Origin: Gigaspora margarita
Lineage: Eukaryota; Glomeromycota; Glomeromycetes; Diversisporales; Gigasporaceae
Reading direction: 5' to 3'
DNA: 64,000 bases
NCBI GenBank assembly: GCA_009809945.1
Contig: WTPW01001228.1
Span: 115,028 to 179,027 of the forward strand
Positions within the stretch are counted from its first letter, which is position 1. The number at the start of each line of letters is the position of its first letter. The notes under the pieces were generated by a model that saw only the letters and a list, made by a program, of their open reading frames with translations, was not told the origin of the DNA and ran no database searches. Shown here piece by piece: positions 43,028 to 53,994 of this stretch. The position numbers and the translations under genes were made by a program.

Positions 43028-44313
43028 ATGAGATATTTAGCTGATCAACTTATTGATGATTGTATTTTCATAGAAAGTTTTGAGATGGTCGCGCTAGAAA
43101 TGCATCTTTTGAAACAACAAATAGCCTTGAACATGTTTTATTCCTATTTATTGGGCTCAAGTAATACTTATTCCAATCTTTGGACTAACCAAGGATTAGT
43201 AAATGTAGCAATGGGTACTAAAGATGCCTGACGAATGACGAATCATTCGTCATTGACGAATGACGAAACCATTTTGTCAGGTGACTTCCAATTGACGAAT
43301 TGACGATTGACGAAACCCCTGACGATTGACGAAACCTATGACGAATTGACGAAACTTATGACGATTGCAAACCTATGACGAAACCTGATGTGTTATATTC
43401 ATACAAGATAGAGCTAATTACCATGTTTATAAAAATTAAGAAATGTTTTAATAACAATAACGATAAGAGCTAAAAAAAAAAAAAAAACGATGCTTTAACA
43501 GAAAAGGCGATAATGCATAATTAATAACAGCGGTAGAGAATCAAAATAGGTTGCATAACAATATATACATAATAAGATATCCATTATATTCTCGTTATCC
43601 ATCGACGAATAATAAATCAAAAAACGGAAATTAAATTTAGTAAATAAACCAAGCGCGTGAAGATAGAAGTTTAGGGTTAGGGCGTTGATGTTAGAGACTA
43701 CAACGATAGATTGGTGCTCATTATATGTAAAATTTCGTTCCCGTCATTTTTAATTAGTGCACCAAGATCGATTTAAACATTGGTTTTCAAGTATTTTCGC
43801 TTCTCTTCCTTCTTTCGCACGTGTTCGGAATCTATGTCGGGCTGATCCGGAATCGACGAAAATAAACGCGTGCACAAATTTTGACTATTCCGGATCAACC
43901 CGACATAAATTTGAACACGTGTGAAAGAAGAAAAAAGAAAAAGCCAATGAAACCTTATAATGAAATAACATTATTTTAAAACAATTTAAGGTTTAGTGTA
44001 TCCAAAGATCATTATATAGAAGCTTGTTATTTAATTACTGGCTAGAATCGATTGCCAATGTTTCAACAATCGTTAGAGGTTTTGTCAGGGGTTTCGTCAA
44101 TTCGTCATAGGTTTCGTCAATTCGTCATAGGTTTCGTCAATTCGTCATAGGTTTTGTCAATCGTCGGGGGTTTCGTCAATCGTCAAGGCTTCGTCATAAC
44201 GAAACCATGACGAAACCATTGTCATCGCAAAAATCATTTCGTCAGGCATCTTTAATAGGTATGAATGTTGATATTATATATGAACTAGGAAGAACGGCTC
44301 CTTCATAACCGAC
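43028..44313 (+). pseudogene. Small hypothetical reading frame split by a hAT-like element
   Basis: From ATG 43028 the frame reads MRYLADQLIDDCIFIESFEM and continues to NQGLVNVAMG at 43216, where a 1036-bp inverted-repeat element begins. If the element and one copy of its 8-bp duplication are taken out, the frame goes on from 44263 as MNVDIIYELGRTAPS and stops at 44311-44313, about 83 codons in total. I do not recognise the product. The continuation may be chance, since 16 open codons are not rare, but the composition is protein-like. Confidence 0.3.
43219..44254. mobile_element. hAT-like foldback element with TAAAGATGCC ends and TGACGAA motif arrays, 1036 bp
   Basis: It starts TAAAGATGCCTGACGAA and ends TTCGTCAGGCATCTTTA. 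The flanking 8-mers ATGGGTAC and ATAGGTAT match at 6 of 8, both differences being transitions. The arms are arrays of GACGAATTGACGAAACC words on the left and GGTTTCGTCAATTCGTCATA on the right. The centre holds a further palindrome (CACGTGTTCGGAATCTATGT, CGGGCTGATCCGGAAT) near 43860. Confidence 0.78.
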
Positions 44314-44516
44314 AGTAATTATAATTAAAATGGAGAGCATGACGGAAGTTCTTTTTATTTGGTTGTCATGTCAGATGATCTTCATCAAACATGATTGGCT
44401 AATCAAATATTGAGATAAAATAAAAAAAAATTAATATATTGAATTGTATAATTATATCATATGTTATAACAAAGATATTTGATAGCAAAAAGACATAATT
44501 TGTAAGATGTTATTCC

Positions 44517-44607
44517 TATAGATGCTGGTGAAATTAATTTCACCAATTTCACCAATAATGGTGAAATTATTTTACCACATTTTCACCACATTTCACCAGC
44601 ATCTTTA
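44517..44607. mobile_element. Miniature hAT-like palindrome with TATAGATGC ends, 91 bp
   Basis: It starts TATAGATGCTGGTGAAATTA and ends CACCAGCATCTTTA. The 8-bp duplication GTTATTCC is exact (44509-44516 and 44608-44615). The interior is nothing but GGTGAAAT/ATTTCACC words. Confidence 0.85.
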
Positions 44608-44615
44608 GTTATTCC

Positions 44616-45345
44616 TGAAATTATCGATCATTTAATTGAAGAATTAAATTTCATATATGCAACGCTATAATCCTTAATAAAAATGTTTCATTTATTCTCT
44701 TATTCGATATGAACAAATATACCCATCTATAGATTTCATTATAATCACAATATATTTGCACCGTTTTAGATTATGTACACATTAATACATTCGTATCTAT
44801 AATAGCAGATAAACTAGCTAGCTAGTACTTCTAAATATATATAACGTTTCTTCTTATTACCATTATAGCATTACAAACAACCTAAATATTTTATAAAATA
44901 AAATCGGTTTGTAAGCGTAAAAAAAATATGTATAAAAAGTGAAAACAAGACGAAATATTAACTGTTTAGCTACTATATAAACTTTCATATATATATATTT
45001 AGATGCTCATATTTATGTCTTGTAAAAGTCACACAATTGTGAGATGCGTGAGATGCGTTTCAACTAAACGTTTACATTGCGCCCGAAAAATACCTAGCAA
45101 CGTTTTGTAGGAATTGGACAATTTTCTGATGAGATATCATACCCTTATTCCTTACGTTTTTGAATAGTAAAATCATTGTGTATTTCGGCATGCTTTATAC
45201 GGGTCCAATGCTATTTATATTAAACCATCATTAAATAGTGTAACGAATTATTTTATTGTTTTTTTTTTTTTATTTTGTAAATATTTTTAAATCATGTATA
45301 CAAATAAGATTATTTAAATGAGGCTTGGTGGCTTAGAACAAGAAA
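44616..45345. other. AT-rich intergenic DNA, nothing recognised
   Basis: No gene or inverted repeat noted; a poly-T tract at about 45260. Confidence 0.35.
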
Positions 45346-45505
45346 TCGCGAATATGCAATTATTATCGCGAGTACGCGAATATTCCAAGCCTTCAAATGT
45401 TCTGCCACTCGCGAGTTCGTGGAAATTATCGCGAGTTCGTGGAAATTATCGCGAGTTCGTGGTAAAAATCGCGAGTTCGTTCAAAATATCGCGAATACGT
45501 GGTAA
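45346..45505. repeat. 20-bp-periodic array of TCGCGA palindromes
   Basis: TCGCGA occurs at 45346, 45366, 45409, 45429, 45449, 45469 and 45489: two sites 20 bases apart, then five sites exactly 20 apart. The 20-base unit in the second block is TCGCGAGTTCGTGGAAATTA with small changes. In AT-rich DNA this density of CG is striking. It could be a protein-binding array or a young minisatellite. The short frame through it (from 45318) only reflects the repeat. Confidence 0.85.
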
Positions 45506-46139
45506 AACTTTAAAATGTATTTAAGACCTTCGAATTCAATAAAGTCAAAAAAGTTCTCCGTTCAATTTAAAAAGTTCCACGTTCAATTTAAAAATGCAAT
45601 AATAATAAAAGTAAAATTCTTATCTTTTGAATTCGACTTTAACCTTAATAAACCTTGCGAGACTTAATTCGACGGACTGAATTGACTTGTAACTTCGTAT
45701 TGGCTTATTATAACTCGAATTCTGTGTGACAATTTTTGTTAATTCTTTTAAATTGTTCACGTGATTCTGACTTAGTTTGAACTTCGTGTCGAAATTACTC
45801 TGATTTCATCTGATCATCAACCCATACCCCATCACCGATATCACACATCATTAGTGTTACCCATCATCCCTTAGCATCTTTACATCGCAGTATCGTTTCG
45901 CTTCATCAACCCTTTACCATTATATAACCTCTCCCTTTATTATCATCTTATTCACTTCTTCCCGTAATCGGTTGGCGTTTAAATTGGCACTATTGTCTAT
46001 ATTGTTTTATCGCTCTCCCAATTCAACCGTTACAATAATACGAATTCGACCTATTAATTTATAAAAGTTAAATAATATTTTAAATTTAAGACCTATTAAT
46101 TGAGGTTCAAGCCCACAAAACGTCGCAATTTTTCTAGTT
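45506..46139. other. Intergenic DNA with a short local duplication
   Basis: AAAAAGTTCCACGTTCAATTT and AAAAAGTTCTCCGTTCAATTT lie next to each other near 45550-45590. 45815-45990 is CT-rich. No gene recognised. Confidence 0.35.
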
Positions 46140-46545
46140 AGAATTATTAATTGATTTCGATCGACTCATCGACAATCACTTCAAAGACACCTCATTTCCC
46201 GACACTCATTTCACTGACAAGCTTATATTACAGATAAGTTCATTTCGTAGACAGTATAATACTAGCACTAATTCATTGACAGCTCATTTCACAAACAAAT
46301 AATGCTAGTCATTGTCGTTAGTGTTATGCTTAAAATTAGAGTTAAGGTTAATGCGATTTATAAAAAAAAAAAAAACTTGCCGATGAACGAGCTGTCTGTG
46401 AAATAAACTGTCTACGAAATGAACTTGTCTGTAAATTTCTGTAAATAAAATCGTCTATAAAATAAGCTTATCGATTAAATGAGTGTCAGTGGAATGTTGG
46501 CGTCTTTGAAGTGATTGTCGGGGAAATAAACGGATTTTAATTAAT
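46140..46545. repeat. Foldback element built of TCATTTCACNGACA words, copy 2
   Basis: GACAATCACTTCAAAGACACC at the left pairs with GTCTTTGAAGTGATTGTCGG at the right. Between them ATTTCACTGACAAGC, TTCATTTCGTAGACAG and their reverse complements alternate. It shares the core TAGTCATTGTCGTTAGTGTT / AGAGTTAAGGTTAATG with the copy at 41.3-41.9 kb. Confidence 0.7.
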
Positions 46546-46568
46546 TGGTATCCATGCGTGTCTTAATA

Positions 46569-46606
46569 CCCATGCATTTTTTTTTTTTTTTTAAAAAAAA
46601 AAAAAA
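46569..46606. repeat. Poly-T/poly-A mirror tract
   Basis: A run of T directly followed by a run of A, a ~38-base perfect palindrome of homopolymers. It is possibly a sequencing-sensitive site. Confidence 0.8.
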
Positions 46607-47349
46607 CCTCCTTTATATATTATTGGTTTCGGCAATAAATAATAATTGTATTCTAAAGCGGCGGTTTAAAAGTACTGTAGAACAACGGACAACTCCGAAC
46701 AAAGTGTCAAATAGTGACTAATCAAATTACAAAAATGGGAAAACAAATTAAGTAAATTAAAGTATTTCAAATTATATTAGTATAGTAAATTAAACGCCGA
46801 GCGGGTATTCCATTCAAAAATTCATATATAAGAAACAATTAATTTGGCCTGGGTTCAAATGTTCTTTCTTACGATTCTTTTAAGGAAATTTATGTATCAC
46901 AGTAATCCTTAATATGTATTTTGAAGCCCATCTTGTGTACAAACGCGTGAATGCATATGGTTTGTTACACCAAATTACTAAATATGTAGAAATTTATGAA
47001 AAAAATAACTAAAGATGGCAAAACAAAGTAAATTAATGGTTTTCATCATACATCCGGGTAAACTTTATTATATGATAAGTTTATCATAAATTCTGGGGCA
47101 CGGAAAAAATTGCAGATGATTGCAGATGACCGAATCAAATAATTTGATATCGGCCGATATTAATAACATAATGATTCATTATCAGCAAATTTTTTCAGAT
47201 AACTGACAAGATTTTAATAAATGATAATAAAAATTACTTTTATTATATATTTACGTAAATATTAAGAAATTTTGACGTAAGATTGACTTTTTAGGTTAAA
47301 CATGAGTATTCTCTACTACAATTTTGGTATAATTTATAACCGCAGCATA
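46607..47349. other. AT-rich intergenic DNA, nothing recognised
   Basis: No gene or repeat recognised. GATTGCAGATGATTGCAGATG is a small tandem duplication near 47113. Confidence 0.35.
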
Positions 47350-47752
47350 TAATCAACTATTGATATAACGGAATTTTTAGGCCTATTACAACTGATTTGA
47401 AAATTAGTGGGACACTTGAAAAATTTTCTTGGTTTTGAAACCTTTCTGTTTCGTCTTATGAATCATCTAACTTTTCGGAAACCATGTCACAGTCTTCGGA
47501 ACTTCGGTCCGATAATGGCGATGCGATTTCCGAAGAGTTAGATGATTCATAAAGACGAAACTGAAAGGTTTCAAAAACGAGAAAATTTTTCAAGTGTCCC
47601 ACTAATTTTCAAATCAGCTATAATAAAAAGTATTTGACAAATATAGTTTTTAATAATAGACATATAACGGATTTAGAATTAAATATTTAAATTTAAAAAA
47701 TCCGCTATATACCTTTTCGTTATATATATGCCGTTATATCGATAGTTGACTG
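47350..47752. mobile_element. Inverted-repeat element with ATATAACGG ends, carrying a nested palindrome
   Basis: TAATCAACTATTGATATAACGG at the left and CCGTTATATCGATAGTTGAC at the right are inverted. ATAACGGATTTAGAATT and the AATCCGCTATAT words continue the pattern. The palindrome at 47392-47628 is inserted inside. Confidence 0.6.
47392..47628. repeat. 237-bp palindrome (CTGATTTGAAAATTAGTGGG arms)
   Basis: The arms AAATTAGTGGGACACTTGAA and TTCAAGTGTCCCACTAATTT pair, then TCGTCTTATGAATCATCTAA and TTAGATGATTCATAAAGACG. The centre, near 47510, is CG-containing (CTTCGGAACTTCGGTCCGAT). Confidence 0.8.
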
Positions 47753-48778
47753 TTATTAAGATTTGTAATCACAGTTCTGATGTGTTGAAAGATTTTATTA
47801 AAAACAGTGTGTTGATCAATCTTTATTATTAATAAATTCAAAATCGGTAGAATCTTTATGATTATAACGAAATTAGAAGATTATTGCTAAATTAAGAATA
47901 TACATGTTTGTACTATACTAAACATTTGATATTAATCACTTTTAGTGATAGAAAATCCTAGGATACCGCAGTAGGATCACGTGTTTCGATCCGCTCCCCG
48001 TGTCCTTTGATCTTGTCACGTCCCGTTTCGGTAATAACCCAATTCTTTTAGTCATCTTATAAAGCTATATAAAGATAATAAAATTTTAATGGCTCCCACA
48101 GAAAGTAATTGAAGGAAAATTTTGAACTATTGGTATTTTTTGATACTTTTAAAAAGTCAAAAAAGTCTTAGTGTACAACTTTGCTTACTGAATATGCATT
48201 CTCCTACAGCCATGCTCACAAACTTGCAACTGTGCCTGCAAAGCGGCGTGGTAAATATTGTTCCTTTTATTAGACATAATATAAATACGGCAATGAATAC
48301 AAAAAAAATATTTCTATATTCTCATGATTTTTTTTTAAGAATTTGGATTAGTTCAATGTTTCAGTGAAACATGTTGTGTTATCAATGACTTTAGTAAACA
48401 ATCTTTAGAAACCTGTTTAATACTTGAAAAATAATATCTTTGTCCTAATATAAATTTCAAAAAAAAAATCGCTTTATTTGTAATTAAATAACTCAAACTG
48501 CAGTTAATAGAAGAAACTGCAGTTAATTGAGGTTAATTGAACTGTAATTACATATATTTATATATTTAGACCTTATTAATAACATATATAATTTTTTTAT
48601 CTTATTTACTGTAATCTTATTTTACTTATTTTAACAATCTTAAAGTATGCCTTATTTAATATCATAAATTACTTATTTTTCATAAATCGTCTATATTTAT
48701 TTAATGATATATTCTATTTTATACATAATATAAATAATGCATGCCATAAGAAATTACTAATCAATAAAAAAATCTATT
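47753..48778. other. Intergenic DNA between repeats and the HMG-box gene
   Basis: AT-rich. An 81-codon plus-strand frame at 48122-48367 has no recognised domain and a non-ATG start. CACGTGTTTCGATCCGCTCC near 47980 is a CG-containing island. This includes the 3' flank of the HMG-box gene. Confidence 0.35.
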
Positions 48779-49582
48779 TTATTCTGATTCGAAATAAGTA
48801 TTATCGTTATTATTTATAGCATAAAAAATATTATTAAATTCAATGAATTGTTGTTGTCTTTCATTATCACTTATGAACAAATGATCTAAATTGAAAGCAT
48901 CGAATTGCTGATCATATTCTCTGGAAAATAAACTTGAACCAGTCCATAAGACTGGATTTTCATGACTAATATTATCAAGTCTTTCATTATTAAAGAGAGT
49001 AGGTTGTCCTCTTAAAATCTCATTGCTCCATGAAATCATATTAGTAGGCGGATTAATGACATTGTCCAATTGAGATGGTATTACTTTTACCGATTGAGGT
49101 TCCTCTTGCAAAATGGGTTGCTTCACAATTTTTGGATTTTGATTTTCATATATAAAATTGAATGTCTTCAATTTTTTTGGTTCATCTTTCGAAGTAACCA
49201 TAGATTTAGAATCAGGTTCAAATTCACATTTGTAATAACTCACAGGGTGTTTCATTAAGTATTGTTTGCGTACATTAGAGGCAAATTCAAAATAAAAATT
49301 TTTAACCTCAGTCGATAATTTATTCTTCCAAACAAAGCTTGCAGATGCAGAAACATCGCTTTGAGATAATTTTATTCCCTTTTCACGTAACGTCTGGTTA
49401 TAAACCGACCTGAAAAATACAAAGGCGTTGGGAAATTTTAAAACACGGCTCTTCTTTTTTTGGACAAAGGATTCAACTTTTAAGGAGGTAGGCGGAAATT
49501 TTATGTCCACCACGGTAATATTTGGATTTGGTTTGTTTCCTAAAGAGGGTTTAGATTTTCTAGGAGCTTTTTGCTTCGCCAT
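48779..49582 (-). CDS. HMG-box protein of the fungal MATA_HMG type
   Basis: 267 residues from the ATG at 49582; a longer frame to 49630 would need a TTG start, so I use the ATG. Residues ~46-117 form an HMG box: KFPNAFVFFRSVYNQ, then LSQSDVSASASFVW, then EVKNFYFEFASNVRK and HPVSYYKCEF. These correspond to the RPxNAFILYR, SxxxxxxWxxE and YxxLAxxxKxxHxxxYPxYxY landmarks of MATA_HMG proteins. Such proteins bind DNA sequence-specifically in the nucleus. In other fungi they include mating-type and sex regulators, and glomeromycete genomes carry many copies of unknown role. The first 45 residues are basic and proline-rich (RKSKPSLGNKPNP). The C-terminal half (120-267) is Asn/Gln-rich and acidic, and may be an activation region. 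The frame is single-exon and isolated, with no gene within 5 kb on the same strand. Being in the family does not by itself make it a mating-type gene. Confidence 0.85.
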   Translation of the reverse strand: MAKQKAPRKSKPSLGNKPNPNITVVDIKFPPTSLKVESFVQKKKSRVLKFPNAFVFFRSVYNQTLREKGIKLSQSDVSASASFVWKNKLSTEVKNFYFEFASNVRKQYLMKHPVSYYKCEFEPDSKSMVTSKDEPKKLKTFNFIYENQNPKIVKQPILQEEPQSVKVIPSQLDNVINPPTNMISWSNEILRGQPTLFNNERLDNISHENPVLWTGSSLFSREYDQQFDAFNLDHLFISDNERQQQFIEFNNIFYAINNNDNTYFESE

Positions 49583-50504
49583 TTCAACTATTTTATTCTT
49601 TTTGTTTTTTTTTTCCTTTTTTTTCAACAAAAACAGTGAGTTTATATACTTTTAAATTTATTATTAACCATATAAAGAGCTTAATTAATAAATGCAAAAA
49701 TTAAATTCTTTTTTTTTTTGTGTAAGATTTGACGCATTCGTTCGAGTCAAATCATGACTAAATATCTTTGTCTTAATGGTTGGCTTTTTGTACTAATTAC
49801 TGAAATAATACGTCATTCAAACCCTAGTATACAATATTATAATATGATGTAAATAAAATATATATACAGTTTATTTCAAGGGTTAACTAACAAAAAAATA
49901 TATTAGATTAGATTAATATATGCTCAATAATAACTAATAAATGGTTAGTTACTACGGCAGCGGTAATAATTTAAAAAATTATATTCGTATTTTAAATCAA
50001 GGATCCTCAAAATCTGCTTATCAAATCTTACATATTAGGTAATAAAATTATTTACAAACTTCCGGATATGGCCCTATCAATGTTGTTTTTGTCAAATTGG
50101 CAAACGAATAAAGTTAATTTTCGACTCCTGTTAACGTATGATGTACGTACGTACCTATGTATGTACTGTACATGCCTGATACGTACGTGCCGTCGTTCGT
50201 ACACAAAATCTAGTGAAATTGTTATTTATTTCGGAGAACATCCCGAAAATTTCATCGTGTAGTACTTAAATTATAGTTGCACTACTGTAAAAATTCCGAA
50301 TCGGTCTTTGTTAAACAGTACAAAGAAAATATTCTTTTAAGATAAAATAGTGCCGCCTCTCTCTAAAGAAAGTCATTGTAAACGGCTTATTTTTTTAGAA
50401 TGTTTGTAATCTCGGAGTTTGTTCATTCAAAATTACGTAAATCATTTATATAATATCCTTCTAACGTATGATATAAATCCCGACTATAAACCTTGTTTGA
50501 TTCT
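49583..50504. other. 5' region of the HMG-box gene and intergenic DNA
   Basis: T-rich (A-rich on the coding strand) next to the start codon. GTACGTACGTACCTATGTATGT and GATACGTACGTGCCGTCGTT at about 50138-50195 are dense ACGTAC words. No promoter element can be assigned with confidence. Confidence 0.35.
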
Positions 50505-50648
50505 AAAATTATATTTAGAACAGTATGTGATAATTCGATAGTTTTACCTGAATAATCACTTAATAAAAAAAATTTATATTTAGAACAGTATGTGATAATT
50601 CAGTAATTCTTACTTGAAATAATCACTTTATAAAAAAAAATTTATTTA
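50505..50648. repeat. ~73-bp tandem duplication
   Basis: TTATATTTAGAACAGTATGTGATAATTC occurs at about 50508 and again at about 50573. Each is followed by GATAGTTTTAC/AGTAATTCTTAC, CTGAATAATCACTTAATAAA-like words and an A-run. Confidence 0.8.
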
Positions 50649-51639
50649 TTTAGTTTTTATTTGTTATTTTAGTCGATTTATTTTTAATGATAGTCAATCT
50701 AAATTATATAAAGTAATCTAATCTATAATTCTATGCAGAAACAGAAAATTTATATGATTGCTAAACGATAATACCTCACATTTGTTATTATTTTTATCTG
50801 CTTATTTAAGTAAGTAAAAAAAATACTGTGGCTGAATGAAAACCTATAGGAATATACCTTAGTTTTAAGTGACTAAGCTTTTTTTTTTTTTTTTGTTTTC
50901 AAGAATCGTATAATTTATTTATCAGTATAAGACCTTATTATCTTTAATTTGAATTAAAATTCCGAAGACCAATACTCATTGACTTTATTCATTAATTTTC
51001 TGTTTACATGCCATTAGTCAATTTATGAACCAATATTCGTATTTAAGAGTGTATGTTCTGTTAAACTTTTATATATATTTTGCAATGTTATTAGTGGAGG
51101 TGTGCACCTTTACTTCGAATGACGAAGACCGCTTTATCGTTTACTTATTACTAAGTTTTAATGCAAGCCATGTGGCACGTGTATACTTGCCCTGCAGGAA
51201 AAGTTTGTATTTTTTTTTTTTTTTGTTATTAGATTTCTTTGTTTTCTTGGCAAACTATTAATGAATTCGTGTACTAAACAAAAATATTATTAATTTGCTA
51301 GTATTACAGCAGAATTTATTTCGGAATTATTAGTGTGAGAATTCGATTTAACTTATTATCTATTAGGTTGTTTTCTATATAGAATTCTCTACATTATATC
51401 AACAAAAAATTCATGTGTGTTACACATTATTTTTATTCATAAGTGGTGAAAAATATTAAACACTTATATTTGAATTATGGAGTAATGTTATGTGTATGGA
51501 CAGATTCTCACTAGACACAATTACAATTAATTCGAAGAGAAGCTATAGTAATGTTACTTTTTGTCTTACTCTTAACAACAAAATCTGTTCCTAACGAATG
51601 AAGCGACACAATATTCTTTCATTAATATTAAATAATTAT
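50649..51639. other. AT-rich intergenic DNA, nothing recognised
   Basis: Poly-T at 50879 and 51210. A 78-codon frame at 51025 is low-complexity at its end and is not supported as a gene. Confidence 0.35.
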
Positions 51640-51930
51640 TGAATAATTGAAGATTCACTAATATTAATTATCTTTGGATGTTTGAATATTAACTAATATT
51701 AATTTATCTTTGAATATTCACTAATATTAGTTTATCTTGGATAATTAAATATTCACTAATATCAATTTATCTTTGGATATTTGAATAATTGAATATTCAC
51801 TAATATTAATTTATCCGTGCATAATTGAATATTCATTAATATTAATTTATCCTTGAATAATTTAATATTCATTAATATTAATTTATCCTTGATAATTGAA
51901 TATTAATTAATATTAATTTATCCTTAATAA
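51640..51930. repeat. Eight-copy AT minisatellite (~36 bp)
   Basis: Successive units read AATATTCACTAATATTAATT followed by TATCYTTGGATAATTG with small changes. Eight copies can be counted from about 51650 to 51926. AATATT and TTAATATTAA give each unit local dyad symmetry. Confidence 0.85.
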
Positions 51931-52868
51931 TTGAATCTCCGTTATCACAGAAAAAAAAGTATCATTCAGACAATCGTAATCTTGAGATGATCGGCACTGA
52001 GAAAATTATTGTGTAGGTAGTGATGACCGTGGAAAATACGCTTTGTTGCTAAACCGTGAATGAGTTTGCGTAACCTGCACTTGAAGCGTACGATTTGGGA
52101 AAGGTTTATCTAAACAGAGTAACTTAATAGAACGATGAGAAACTATAATCAATAGAATGAACGTTAAAAACTTTAGAGATAGTACAGAAATGGTGATATT
52201 TTTATTACTATTTTATCTCACATTTTTATATCACTTACATTTCCTTCACTATATACTTTCTATCTAATTTTATTTTTACTAATTTTGTAAAATTTTGACT
52301 ATTATTAGCTATTTTTTAAATATGACCTTAGTTAGTATTTTTCGGGTCCTTCAAGAATCATACGAATTCACTTTAGATTTTCATACAGCTTCGTGCAGCT
52401 CCACCCAATATGGCGTATTCAAAATGTACATACAATTTTGAATTCAAATAATTCAGATTTACTTTTCGAGTTAGTGATGATCGTCGAAGATCTTAGTGTT
52501 ACGGAGATTCGTCTGATCGGCCGAGGTAAATCCATTACACCGGGTAACTAATTTATTTGTTTGACAACACTTTTAAGCGTGTAACGTTTCAGTAATAAAA
52601 AATCTTTACAAATTTCTTTCATGACATTAAACCAAGTATCGAATCAAAGAAAGTTTAAATTTCAAATTGGTTCGTTGTTTAATTAATCATACCAAAAATA
52701 TATATATTATAGTGGTGAATAATCAGTCGATTGAAGTATGACGAATAGAAATCTTTTTGCTGAAGGTATTTTTATTAAATCGTATTTTTAAATGAATGTA
52801 ACTATGCAAGTAGTGTATTAGTATAGTAACTCAATTTACATTAATTTTCTTTATAGAGTGGTACTTAT
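51931..52868. other. Intergenic DNA, nothing recognised
   Basis: Mixed composition with CG-containing words (CGTACGATTTGGG, GATTCGTCTGATCGGCCGAGG). No gene or repeat recognised. Confidence 0.35.
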
Positions 52869-52978
52869 TATAGATGCTGGTGAAATGTGGTGAAATGTGA
52901 TGAAATAATTTCACAACTATTGGTGAATTTGGTGGTGAATTGGTGAAATTGATGAAATTAATTTCACCAGCATCTATA
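52869..52978. mobile_element. Miniature hAT-like palindrome with TATAGATGC ends, 110 bp
   Basis: TATAGATGCTGGTGAAATGT at the left, CACCAGCATCTATA at the right, 8-bp duplication GTACTTAT exact (52861-52868 and 52979-52986). The interior is GGTGAAATGTGGTGAAATGT-type words, as in the copy at 44517. Confidence 0.85.
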
Positions 52979-53026
52979 GTACTTATAAGCATCTATAGTA
53001 CTTATAAGCATCTATAGTACTTATAA
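52970..53026. repeat. Triplicated 19-bp unit: element end plus target duplication
   Basis: GCATCTATAGTACTTATAA occurs three times head to tail (52970, 52989, 53008). Each unit contains the last bases of the 52869-52978 element joined to the target-site 8-mer GTACTTAT and AA. Confidence 0.9.
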
Positions 53027-53994
53027 GAAATTACTTTCTTTGATTTAGTGTGTTGACATCATTTTAATGAAATAATATAATTTTCTTAGTTTAAAAAACA
53101 CGAATTATATTTAAATTATATATATTTAAACTTATAGAATTGATATATCTGGGTTTATGCTTGTATTTGGGATCTATAGCGCATTTAGATTTATTGATAT
53201 AGATGTTTGTAAGTGTTGTATTATGTATTATGTGATGTATTGTATTCAGATTATATAATAATTATACCATTTTTCTCACACGCCACATGCACCTACTTGC
53301 TTTATAATTGTATATTATAATCTTTTCGCATGAATTCATTAATCTTATAAGCTTTTATGTAGTTTTGTTTTCTAATACAGTCAACTCTTAAGTCCAAACC
53401 CTTGGAATTATGCAATTAGAAAGTTTTGTATTAAGGAAATTTATTCCGGTAGTTAGTTTAAGATAATGTAACGTAATATAACAAAACTTTATTAATAGAT
53501 TAAAATAGTTTGCATATATTTAATTGAAATTTCCCCTTAAAGATGTTTGTGCTTAATGTAAAAATGGTAATAAACTGCCGAATTTAAAAAATGTGCAATT
53601 TGATTGGTTAATTCATGCATTGACCTGCATTTAACCCTAACTTCTACAGGAAGGTTTATATATATCCAGGATTATGATCCGTCATTACAAAATTATGCGT
53701 GTGGCAAATATTAAAGGATTACATGTATGAAAGTGTCGGCGAAAATTTTTGTTTTTTGTGATTATTAAAAATTAATTGCTAATATTTCATAAAAATTAAT
53801 TCGATCATTTATGTGATATTGCGTAACGATAATAACCGGAATAATATTATCGAATTGTACTATTATATTTGATTGGTTGATTACTGGTTTTTTTTTAAAA
53901 CTGCTTATGAAATGTTTATGAAACCTCTTATGAAACCGCTTATACAAACATAAATACATAATTATGAATGATTTGATTTTTTGTTAATGATTTT
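53027..53994. other. AT-rich intergenic DNA
   Basis: ACAGTCAACTCTTAAGTCC at about 53379 looks like a Tc1/mariner-type end with no partner found. No gene. Confidence 0.35.

Noticed and set aside
45409..45494. CRISPR-like array
   Set aside because: Regular 20-bp periodicity, but there are no unique spacers between the repeats and the host looks eukaryotic; it is a minisatellite or binding-site array.
48122..48367. 81-codon plus-strand frame downstream of the HMG-box gene
   Set aside because: Non-ATG start and no recognised domain; not strong enough to call a gene.
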